Positions 23,801 through 32,933 of a stretch of DNA of 64,000 nt are shown in pieces. The DNA is from Gemmatimonadaceae bacterium. Its GTDB lineage: Bacteria; Gemmatimonadota; Gemmatimonadetes; Gemmatimonadales; Gemmatimonadaceae. Where the stretch lies: positions 1-64,000 of the forward strand of contig JAIBBJ010000194.1 in the NCBI GenBank assembly GCA_019694735.1, in the 5' to 3' direction. Position 1 is the stretch's first letter; each line of letters opens with the position of its first letter. Below the pieces are notes generated by a model. It saw nothing but the letters and a program-made list of their open reading frames with translations. It did no database searches and was not told the DNA's origin. The position numbers were made by a program, and so were the translations under genes.

Positions 23801-23900
23801 TCGCGGACTGGCCGCGCACCCCGGCGGGCAGCAACAACGCCCCTGCCGCGAGGACAGGTGCCAGTGACCGGAGACCGAGGGCGCGTCGGGTGGGGAGCAA
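11811..23900 (-). CDS. 4029-residue secreted giant protein, first gene of the operon
   Basis: Not recognised as a named family. The start is a TTG at 23898-23900, the farthest in-frame start, with GAGGT just upstream, followed by a signal peptide (LAPVLAAGALLLPAGVRGQ). Layout: an N-terminal beta domain; an Ig/FN3-like segment with LLSPQDGETV near residue 167; about 2600 residues (290-2900) of repeating beta-strand sequence with recurring phrases (DLRLPGVDL, GTVELGDYS, ISVTAPANT), weakly reminiscent of AsmA/TamB-like repeats; a helical, Ala/Gln-rich probable coiled-coil region (about 2910-3350); and four C-terminal FN3-like modules carrying DPESGIQEYTYRV-type motifs near 3545, 3740, 3845 and 3950. 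A low-complexity Lys/Asp/Ser patch lies near residue 880. Inference: periplasm- or surface-spanning scaffold. The TGATG overlap with the FN3 gene implies coupled synthesis. Confidence 0.85.
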   Translation of the reverse strand: MLPTRRALGLRSLAPVLAAGALLLPAGVRGQSANWTGALTISPTPSPYVSDWEQVPSTALLALTYTGTGATDFRVRVTLTSLERGQVGVTESPSVTVPGGPTSFLYSVRDAVTEWTTVSRNIAITDAVQKTGQLPEGNYRACARVLIGTAGTVATEACADFSILQPDPPQLLSPQDGETVIATQPFLQWTPVLAPPTVPVSYEVTVVELLGTQVPRAALEANIPVLRTVTNTPFLLYPLDALQLERTKRYAWQVRAVDADGRQLFRDGIASEIWSFAMADELLQPLRKGLELPEAIDLVPGVARLTKLAALKVDRGDLDLGLSGPAVVEFAPALGFAPQQVMLQDLRVGLRGGVFAVLDGRLELAAPAGLLARDVAQLVTLGPLVFDATAGFRATATLKVPGQSAVPLAGSAQLTPGGLVGRLEGTGTVAAPVVRVGRAPVQYAATGARLSLPEGRLEFTGQVMLFEQEVGCPAAGAMEQGVVRLPVFCDPTRGFRPDTTISASLLSFGTVAGALGADFLTDTLGTDLRAPATFSVFGSERQDCTLHFTMVFSRDGIAREDERAACSAGEAVADFGWVRMGLSNLRVDRLEYQPGGTFTWRALVDLQPAVRGIETLGLSTIADVRLDENGVTLPSWGSGSPGASVNGYAEAAGIGIVPRTMGFRGGLMTYRRWLGRLDPGFEWGSKDSWIRLPRIAPANSECLTGTTFEVDTLILRAGALTANLKGNDFGESGCRLYAAENLHALILRVNGQVAVALDSVPHATSLPSVDAVVTHEKLDCGIPILGCIGGPPRAALEGDIRLTQTGRLIGRASAFAESFRNFDLKFAKLELAGGTFTLGIDTTGAQTAIYDGAVKVDFSRVDEKKDTTAKADSTKKDSSLVGQAGSAATSAGSGLLGGASDTARAQARLDWIGSRLLSGRIELKGPFKLEVGFLKFIVASAVLDTTGLTIDGRQRTLVSRSERQLPTGTAKDTTYLSHTDTTGVTFNRVRLDPVTGDVAAGTVTFDGRLALESSPFSSALALGAATIGGAVDSGGTGALNAAGRTASGTNILGFTLVDATAPFDPTSTFGNIRLQLPTTPTLDATGMRINGVAPAQAAFAKSRFDSASVSFENFAMKPAQARVAEGRALFKVRQYPIAYLDAGGWHIALGELVQTVLPDTLFLPDRRTAYIVLRDAQRNLLVEMSETNDGPRIRTKPGTPLRIAVPALQGSRTAAPSAAIAMDLTLQQGTWRPIAGEIIATNAGAAADDFAIPGFPFVLDSLMLRARPDVPVRFTATGRLDLFPGQAPMRLALGVVGDGAIEASVSQPFTGALPLVEGSSAVRFHLDTLRFEASGRIGSDFRWEVRLPGRLGMQDIATQAERTVAAATFRLSPTEAALVDFAATDSLTTLRLPGVDLRLGRARAPTFRWDFARRQFDFELLFDLGLMVPALDSLALPEVRDIRITPRGLVIPAVEVTSFPTQVDATNPFAPSGPGLRVGGFGVRALAYRVSEFRWDWFAGAAPPSLDFGVDLEFSVEDLPSAVEGQAARLVLRALDVGVQGGQLSGRFEPIEIPVPIRTPVADIRGAFGSFRVVDGAAPDVRIGVLADLRLPDLMACDPAQRMLPLVPGADTLFLASNGTIRGSVRNVLPRCPMDLGPFDLTFGTSTVSFGWDAARQRVDVALDAAATLTVPGAAAGQTVSATGRLRLDVDEGRVLDAAIAIDRPFFWAPDPNNPFLRLVVDTASLTRDELAFGATGELRTNEGAGVDVAFENVAFDLNTLRLRSGRVRLTADAAVGFELPDDGSLLFGVYPVSTPRGGAASARLVLPQGAVIDSLGFHVSGTATASLGFNGTEYASLAGAFLDGFTISTAGRIGITRGRIELRNAGNDLIAYADSSGFWPGNVFAVLPVPARLGVPSVETAYLQLRDPADTTRLLVETTFSGQTVRVRTRPNERVTLAIPGLAQQNGTVPQVQAEFDLVLNSRTMRPVSGGLALTAAEGQSLIPLEGLPVAITQLGFAADTGGFRLKAGAHAKLPGPLADIDLDFRDLVITGAGITGTVELGDYSETFDPTRTPIAEATLLGDTLSLAFTGAELTLAPNANIVRISGGIRSSLLRKPDGSGRVIHLAASIDQNGFRGTADISDPETPIPIGMAELRLENGAAPALAVNASAQAFSVVLGGSVRLPSLAPGFSLGVEDLSIGTAGIQVPSISVTAPANTREFELFGARFALRDSTVGTQQVAPAIGVQFDRGIFRFTLSGYVTMLENTTRFIGLRIGTDGQVGLQGADFISKPIVIVDSVARLTRVAIVQNALELRGDVQLPAPFAQGAPQELFVRISPDGTVTGGGRIVILNEPAGLASAQTKLDVGIATFHLRRLDLEVDFASAANTAVSVVADVYIQNKPTNVLQFGKVVGNVVTPGLRISAAGQVTFGGLEMPNPIALDLSPVKLTFTQVTATSTNTGFAVDISGELGLDLSGTGGSLRFRHVGFTSEGEVRVGSAAFDGGTFTVQNTVKIVVGRIAWSDQDTSIYVPVARPPGANGEIVRDSVLVGVSTFVDLGASVDVAGTFSGGVDRVLVYVKSDDATNHFLMENLHVEIPGVIQFSANMSYDEFPDGFDMALSTEGTLMGAYRIGLVGVMGKRGELFRAGLFLRTSVTVPIIPGIVTLTEVGGGLFVNPRASDLAMVKAVAGMNGPASDRIGMPPAGKFAVMLYAGFEVAGTNGVSAAAGRALVTITDQAFQINAMATFFKMNDQLSGDLALQVGWVPAPYVRGMVAVVLDIKKTVAGTASIEFFAGNNLFAVKGNVDLVILSTIQSYAEVIVVPSGFTANLGFRIQREVSVLSVDVGANMRIWYRPSTNDLGAYMRLYGNVTALGITGQIELIGALVVNPAFALYAQGAARVVGIDALSFEAWVKVTDAGFSGGIGKSDELAAVLANAEQIAADLEAEANRILAGIDAAAQQRAATPIAVSEQSLIQAYQNFQRWNPVEVLVFWGTFVAGEGTYGAGLYPLTSTDPYPAWYRGALMDNSAANDTAIVRQRRAEAQQKLALINDRRAAVEERIRALRVELDAAEQVAAYVPPADPVRRYEFGAPVLVSGPPDAKGNPTMIVANPPQFDLDDQAAAAARTAATAAAATTQARAARLRTQIADVEAGLATVLAATTATDPSSFASYARVHSDLVEAIEHQFAADVDFRMRRRTWVQGKLDTLATQRAAVVQQLNDRIDAAVAAARASHPEDRIQRLRVVMTLDTIALHRARLLTYWSADQSILAAYQSEAATHWATVNANVTRLAQDPGDGAAMGFLDIETTWFRTQATNFGLQAWWGVANAGLTAASAGAGTLVQQADAAARPTIRAMRDMHARITAQLDSLNRRQYQLVGTLFDLYDGYLRVYGPADSAASAFAARKAQLAQLLQTPRVVSSTVAVTDFGFLSSVQSTWTGSHPNGVYEYLMQEGADSLFTVGAQGTARRWVYTTDVNGASLPQNQRLLVRGGAGETAQTNTPFTVTFRRGSAANPVASVATPPVDLSAPSIATVGLPGLVNRPDSLGNPVYWAGDPDRVLVSWSATDPESGIQEYTYRVVRNDYMQLTTRSGNAGGLFGGLSVATLRPIAVTELVPWTTAGGRTGLTLAGLGLPGGADLRVEVRARNGAGILGPVGSSAVFRLDLTPPVFPAGTVLTTPPVTGGIAGLTTRSFGTVLPTFTVAGYTEPLVPTCGVTSVMQKGVGTVSVKVWDGKLVAVTPDNAVVGPTVVPGITLTFPQATDDESGIYGYGWRVDTIAPTGPVSTTGWYDLPALMSSFRASSPAMVYGRPLWITFGAINGVGAIGPLTYGPVTFSDNTGPSAPGFCADWTSAGFVAYLTALSTDPESGVRGYQLRVRTAAGALVRDFPAGGAVDWPASQAAVGRAVRIPVAGLAGGSYRVDLRAVNGGGVGGDRTVSGDLTVDVTPPPVPAVQATRQLQVVRVQVNAADDPETHITGFEVAIGSTAQDPLAPKSQTTVYVPYGAYAGVAGANTIMITLPASIATGTPLYAYVRARNGAGVLSTSAIVMVH

Positions 23901-24104
23901 CCGACCTCAGGGGGGTGGGAGTCCGGACCGCGTCCGACCACGGGACCGGCCCGGGGCGTCAGCGGAACGCGGCGAACCTAGTCCACCCCTCTCACGCGTC
24001 CATCATTCTCGTATCATCTTACCAGTGCATTGCGAGACAACGGCTTAGCGCCGCTCGATCGCCGCATTCCATCGCGTTGACCCAACCGAATCCCAGCGCT
24101 TCGC
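23901..24104. promoter_or_regulatory. Divergent intergenic region between giant operon and BTAD regulator
   Basis: 204 bp separate two divergent starts. On the minus strand, TAGGTT (complement of 23975-23980) fits the TAnnTT -10 pattern seen at other starts here and lies 75 bp upstream of the TTG. On the plus strand, TATCAT (24012-24017) is one base off TATAAT and about 90 bp upstream of the ATG at 24105. Neither has a convincing -35 box. A local AT-rich patch at 24001-24030 stands out in the GC-rich background. The exact promoters are uncertain, but the region must serve both transcripts. Confidence 0.4.
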
Positions 24105-26933
24105 ATGTTCCGCATCCGGTTGCTCGGCACCCCGCACCTCGCTGGTCCCAAGGGGGGCGTTCCGCAGGGGCCCCGCCGACTCGCGATCCTCGCGTGCCTG
24201 GCCGCTGCCGGACCCGCGGGCCTCACGCGCGACAAGCTCATCGCGCGGCTCTGGCCCGAGACCGACGAGGAGCGGGCACGCCGGAACCTGTCCCAACTGC
24301 TCTACGCGATGCGTACTGAGCTCGGGGTCGATCTCGTCGAGGGGACCGGCACCGTCCGACTCGCGGCCGGGCAGTGTACCTGCGACGTCCTCGAGTTCGA
24401 TGCGGCGATCACCGCGCGCGACGACGTCGCCGCCCTGCAGGCGTACGGTGGACCGTTCCTCGATGGATTCCACCTCACGGAGTCGAGCGAGTTCTCCCAG
24501 TGGGCAGACACCGAGCGCGAGCGGCGGGCGGACCTCGCGCGCATGGCGGCCGTCCGGCTCGCCGAGTCCGCGGCGGGCGAGGATCGGATCGCGGCGTGGC
24601 AGCGCGTGGTGGCACTCGACCCTCTCAGCGCGCCGCCCACGTTGCGACTGATGGAGGCGTTCGCCGCGCGGGGTGACCGCACGGCGGCCGTCCGCGTCGC
24701 GGAGAAGCACGCGGCGCTCCTCAAGGCCGAACTCGATACCGCCGCGGATCCGGCCATCCTCCGGCGCGCCGCCGAGTTGCGCGCGGCTCCCGTCGACGCG
24801 GCCGCCGATGCACCCTCCGCGGCGCACCCCGAGGCGAACGCGGCATCCACGTCCCACGCGGCGGCGGCCGTGGCCGCTCCCGGCGGAGCGCCCCGCGAGG
24901 CGGCCGTCGGCGAACGGGTGGCCGCGGAGACTCGCGCGGGAGAGGCGCGACCCGCCGGGTCGACGACGGCGCGCGAACGCCCGCTGGCGCTCGTGGCCGG
25001 TCTCGTCGGGCTCACCGTGCTCGGGCTCCTCGCGTGGTCGCAGCGCGCCCCCGCGCGCCTCCTTCCCGATGAGTACGTCATCATCGCCGAGTTCGTGAAC
25101 CGGTCCGGCGACTCGCTCCTCACGCACTCGGTCGGCGCCGCGGCGAAGGCGGCGCTCCAGCAATCCGCGCACGTGGTGCCCCTGCCCCGTGCGCGCGTGC
25201 GTCGCGCGCTGGCGCGCATGCAGCTTCAGGACAGCACGGATCGGCTCGACCCGACGCTCGCCCTCGAGGTCGCGCAGCGGGAAGGTGTGCGATTCGTCCT
25301 GTCGGGCGAGGTGCTCGCCGTCGGCGATCGCCGGCAGGTGGTCTCGCACATCATCGAGGCGTCCACGGGCCGCGAGGTCGTCACCCGCAGCTTCGACGCC
25401 CAGAACGACGACGCGATCCTCGAGGCCGTGGACCGGCTCGCGGCGGCGATGCGTCGCGATCTCGGTGAGGCCCGCGCCACCGTCGCGACCGCCCGCCCGC
25501 TCCCGGATGTGACCACGCGATCGCTCCCGGCCTTGCAGGCCTACGCGATGGCCATCGACGCGGACGTGCGGGAGGACGCGGACGCGTATCCGAATCTCCT
25601 CCTGCGTGCGGTCGCACTCGATTCGAACTTCGCGAGCGCCCACGCGAAGCTCGGTGAGCTGTACGCGTTCAACAACGATGTGCCGAATTCCGCCCGTCAC
25701 TTCCGCCGCGCTCTCGAGCTCGCGGAGGGACTGCCGATCGAGGAGGCGCTCCGCATCCGCATCTCCGCCGCGTGGGCGCGCGGCGACCGCAACACGACCG
25801 TGCAGCTCAGCCGCACCTACCTCTCCTTGCGGCCCCGCGACAGCGGGGCATGGGCGCGGCTGGGCTACGCGTACTTCTCCGCCGGGCAGTCCGCGGAGGC
25901 GCGCGCGGCGTACCGGGTCGCGGATTCGCTGCAGCCGCTGACCGCGGGGAGCGTCCTGAACGTCGGGACGAGCTGGCTGACCACCGCGCGGATGTCCGGT
26001 GACCGTGCCCACTTCGATTCCGCCCGTGCCTGGTACGGCCGCGCGTTCGCCGAGATCCCCGACCAGCAGTACGCGATCTTCTACAACCAGCAGTATGGCA
26101 CCATCCTGATCGGTGCTGGATTCCCGGACTCGGCTCGCGCGACCTTCGAACGGATGGCCCGTCGCGGCCCGCTCGATCGCGCCCGCGGCCTGCGCTCGCT
26201 GGCGTTCCTCGACCTGCTCGAAGGACACTGGCGTGACGCGGCCGGGAACTTCGCGACGGCGGGGGAGCTGTCGCAGCAGCAGCGCCAACCGACGTCGGTG
26301 GTGCGCAACGACGCCCTCCTCGCCGAGGCGTACCTCTTCACCGGGGATCGCGACCGCGCGCTCGCCGCGCTCCGGCGCCCTGCCGCGGTCGTCCTCCGGG
26401 AGCCGATCGAGGCGCGCGCGATCGCCTTCGTCGCGCTCGCACAAGTGCGCGCGGGAGACCTCACCGGCGCCAGGCGGCTCCTCGGGCGCATGCGAGCGAT
26501 CTCACGGCCGGAGCATGACGGCGAGCAGGCGGCCCTCGGCGGTGTCGAAGGGGCCATCGCCCTCGCCGAGGGACGCGCGGACGAGGCGTTCCGGCTCCTC
26601 GATGCCGCGTTCGTCCGTGACTCGGCGAACGTCCAGCTGCGGATGCTGCGCGCCAGGACGCTCGAAGCGGTCGGCCGCGACGGCGACGCCGAGCAGGCGT
26701 GGAAGCGCAACGCGGAGCACTTCGAGTTCGGCCTCGAGGGCCAGCTCGACTGGCAGTTCTCCCTGTACGAGCGCGCGCGGCTGCTGGAGCGGCTCGGACG
26801 TCCCGAGGAAGCGGCGGCCGCCCTGCGCGCCCTCGTGGCGCGGTTCCCCTCCTCGGCCGAGCCCGACCCGCCGACGCTCGCTGACGCCCGCGCGCGGCTG
26901 CGGAGACTCGAGGCGGGGCCGGGCGCGCGCTGA
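24105..26933 (+). CDS. Membrane-tethered BTAD transcriptional regulator with TolB-like and TPR regions
   Basis: 942 aa. Residues 1-240 match the SARP/BTAD architecture: a winged-helix part (MFRIRLLGTPHLAG, then LTRDKLIARLWPETDEERARRNLSQLL) and a helical BTAD domain. An Ala-rich linker leads to one transmembrane segment (about 293-313, LVAGLVGLTVLGLLAW). The distal half has a TolB-like segment (VIIAEFVNRSGD near 328) and a long TPR array (about 480-930). Known: such proteins bind DNA with the N-terminal domain and sense through the distal part. Here the membrane helix would put the TPR region outside the cytoplasm. It is transcribed divergently from the giant-protein operon, so that operon is the likely target (inference). 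The start is the ATG at 24105. No strong ribosome site is visible. Confidence 0.82.
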   Translation: MFRIRLLGTPHLAGPKGGVPQGPRRLAILACLAAAGPAGLTRDKLIARLWPETDEERARRNLSQLLYAMRTELGVDLVEGTGTVRLAAGQCTCDVLEFDAAITARDDVAALQAYGGPFLDGFHLTESSEFSQWADTERERRADLARMAAVRLAESAAGEDRIAAWQRVVALDPLSAPPTLRLMEAFAARGDRTAAVRVAEKHAALLKAELDTAADPAILRRAAELRAAPVDAAADAPSAAHPEANAASTSHAAAAVAAPGGAPREAAVGERVAAETRAGEARPAGSTTARERPLALVAGLVGLTVLGLLAWSQRAPARLLPDEYVIIAEFVNRSGDSLLTHSVGAAAKAALQQSAHVVPLPRARVRRALARMQLQDSTDRLDPTLALEVAQREGVRFVLSGEVLAVGDRRQVVSHIIEASTGREVVTRSFDAQNDDAILEAVDRLAAAMRRDLGEARATVATARPLPDVTTRSLPALQAYAMAIDADVREDADAYPNLLLRAVALDSNFASAHAKLGELYAFNNDVPNSARHFRRALELAEGLPIEEALRIRISAAWARGDRNTTVQLSRTYLSLRPRDSGAWARLGYAYFSAGQSAEARAAYRVADSLQPLTAGSVLNVGTSWLTTARMSGDRAHFDSARAWYGRAFAEIPDQQYAIFYNQQYGTILIGAGFPDSARATFERMARRGPLDRARGLRSLAFLDLLEGHWRDAAGNFATAGELSQQQRQPTSVVRNDALLAEAYLFTGDRDRALAALRRPAAVVLREPIEARAIAFVALAQVRAGDLTGARRLLGRMRAISRPEHDGEQAALGGVEGAIALAEGRADEAFRLLDAAFVRDSANVQLRMLRARTLEAVGRDGDAEQAWKRNAEHFEFGLEGQLDWQFSLYERARLLERLGRPEEAAAALRALVARFPSSAEPDPPTLADARARLRRLEAGPGAR

Positions 26934-26962
26934 GCGAGGCGCCTCGGCGCGCCGGCGCGATG

Positions 26963-26999
26963 CACGACGGGGCGCGTCCGCCGTGGACGCGCCCCGTCG
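26963..26999. terminator. Perfect 16-bp hairpin between convergent genes
   Basis: ACGACGGGGCGCGTCC (26963-26978) and its exact reverse complement (26984-26999) enclose a 5-nt loop (GCCGT). It lies 30 bp after the stop of the BTAD gene and 20 bp after the stop of the opposing ompA-like gene, so it can end both transcripts. There is no U-tract on either side, as is common in very GC-rich genomes, so intrinsic function is probable rather than proven. Confidence 0.75.
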
Positions 27000-27019
27000 T
27001 CGTCACCGAGTTGCTGCGC

Positions 27020-28342
27020 TCAGTTGGTCCGCTTGAGCTCCACACGCCGATTCTGCGCTCGGCCGGCCGGAGTCGCGTTGTCCGCGACCGGCACCGTGGG
27101 ACCGTAGCCCTTCGCCGAGAGGCGCGCCGCGGCGACGCCCTTCGAGACGAGGTACGCACGCACCGCCTCCGCGCGCGCACCCGACAGCCGCGTGTTCGCG
27201 GCCGCCGACCCGGTGTTGTCGGTGTGGCCCTGCACCTCGACGTTCACATCCGGCGCGCCGTTCAGCATGTCCGCCATCTTGTCGAGGACCACCTTCGCGC
27301 CCTCGGTGAGGACCGCGCTGCCGGTGTTGAACGTGACCCCTTCGAGGACGATGTTGGCCTTGCCTTCCTCGAAGATCCGGGCGCAGCCGCGCGCGTCCAC
27401 CGGGGTGCCGCGCGCCGTGTTCGGGCAGGCGTCCGCATTCTCGGCGACACCGTCACCGTCGGTGTCGAGCGTGCAACCGTTGGCATCCACGCGGGTTCCC
27501 GCCGGCGTGCTGGCGCAACGATCGGCGTTGTCGAGCACGCCGTCGCCGTCGGTGTCGACCGGCACCGGGCAGCCGTTCGCGTCCACGCGCGTACCGGCCG
27601 GCGTGTTCGCGCAGCGGTCCGCGTTGTCCATCACGCCGTCGCGGTCGGAGTCCACCGGCACCGCACAGCCGCTCGCGTCCACGCGCGTCCCGGCCGGCGT
27701 GTTGGCACAGGCGTCGTTCGGGTCGAGCACGCCGTCACGGTCCGAGTCCGCCGGCGGCGGGGGGGCCGGCGCGGGCGCCGGTGCCGCCTCGGCCGGCGCA
27801 TCGCCGTCGCGGTACCGCCAGACCAGGCCGGCCTGCAAGCCGAGGTTCGTGTGCTTGGCCTCGTTCGCGGGACCGTAGTTGATCGGCGTGAGGTGATGCT
27901 CGGCCACGATGTCCATGCGGAGCGACATCCGTCCGCGGAGGGACCGCTGGATCCCGAGGATCGCGGACCAGCCGTCGTCAGCCCAGAGCTCCCCGGTGCC
28001 CGGGGGGTCGATGTAGTCGCGCGTCCAACCGGCGCCGATGATCCCCGTCCACTTGGACGTCAGGTGGCGGTGGTAGGCGAGCCGCGCCGACCACGGCACG
28101 AGCATCACATAGGAGTCCTTCCCCGACTCGGTCCGATTCGCCTCGAGTTCGAGGGCGAAATCGCGCTTGAGGAAGATGTTGAGCCGGGCGCCCGCGCCGA
28201 GGGCGACCTGGTCGCTCAGCTTGTCGTCGGGGATGGTGGTGCGGCCGTAGAGGCCGACATCGACCGCGCCTTCCTGCTGCGCGAGGATGGGGGAGGCGAC
28301 GCCGAGCGAGAGCGCGACGCCGAGGGTGAGGAACGGACGCAT
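27020..28342 (-). CDS. OmpA-family outer-membrane protein with TSP type-3 repeats
   Basis: 440 aa. I chose the ATG at 28340-28342 over a farther in-frame start because it opens a signal peptide (MRPFLTLGVALSLGVASPILAQ) and has GGGAGAG about 8 nt upstream. Residues 25-190 look like an 8-strand barrel. A Pro/Ala linker leads to four calcium-binding thrombospondin type-3 repeats (about 199-320; motifs such as DSDRDGVLDPNDAC and DTDGDGVAENADAC, each with NTPAGTRVDANGC). The C-terminal OmpA domain (about 330-440) has the peptidoglycan-binding signature GHTDNTGSAAANTRLSGARA. Role: links outer membrane to cell wall. It faces the BTAD gene and lies downstream of rpoC with its own promoter. Confidence 0.93.
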   Translation of the reverse strand: MRPFLTLGVALSLGVASPILAQQEGAVDVGLYGRTTIPDDKLSDQVALGAGARLNIFLKRDFALELEANRTESGKDSYVMLVPWSARLAYHRHLTSKWTGIIGAGWTRDYIDPPGTGELWADDGWSAILGIQRSLRGRMSLRMDIVAEHHLTPINYGPANEAKHTNLGLQAGLVWRYRDGDAPAEAAPAPAPAPPPPADSDRDGVLDPNDACANTPAGTRVDASGCAVPVDSDRDGVMDNADRCANTPAGTRVDANGCPVPVDTDGDGVLDNADRCASTPAGTRVDANGCTLDTDGDGVAENADACPNTARGTPVDARGCARIFEEGKANIVLEGVTFNTGSAVLTEGAKVVLDKMADMLNGAPDVNVEVQGHTDNTGSAAANTRLSGARAEAVRAYLVSKGVAAARLSAKGYGPTVPVADNATPAGRAQNRRVELKRTN

Positions 28343-28416
28343 CAGTGGACTCTCCCGAAAGTGAGCTGTGGGGTTCGGGGCGCAGGGGTGGCGGAAGGGC
28401 GCACCACCGCATCGGC

Positions 28417-28422
28417 AATATA
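28417..28422 (-). promoter_or_regulatory. Candidate -10 box (TATATT) of the ompA-like gene
   Basis: On the minus strand TATATTG stands in a GC-rich intergenic region, 74 bp upstream of the chosen start. It is one base off TATAAT and also fits TAnnTT. No good -35 is present at 16-18 bp. Part of the 265-bp gap between ompA and rpoC. Confidence 0.5.
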
Positions 28423-28544
28423 TGGCGCGGACCACGCGGGTGACGTGACATCGCTCACTGTCGCGCGACGAGACGGCGGTCGGCCAGACCACCTCCGGAG
28501 AGCACCTGAGGAGGAACGTGCCCACCCGCACCGGGCGGAAGCGC

Positions 28545-28577
28545 GACGGCGCCCCGAGCAGGGCTCGGGGCGCCGTC
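28545..28577 (-). terminator. rpoC transcription terminator hairpin
   Basis: A perfect 15-bp stem (GACGGCGCCCCGAGC, 28545-28559, with its reverse complement at 28563-28577) and a 3-nt loop, starting 30 nt after the rpoC stop. It should end the long tRNA-independent rpmG-to-rpoC transcript. No clear U-run follows. Confidence 0.8.
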
Positions 28578-28607
28578 ACTTCACATCGCCTCCGGGGCGA
28601 CCGGGGG

Positions 28608-32930
<4,323 letters not shown>

Positions 32931-32933
32931 CGG

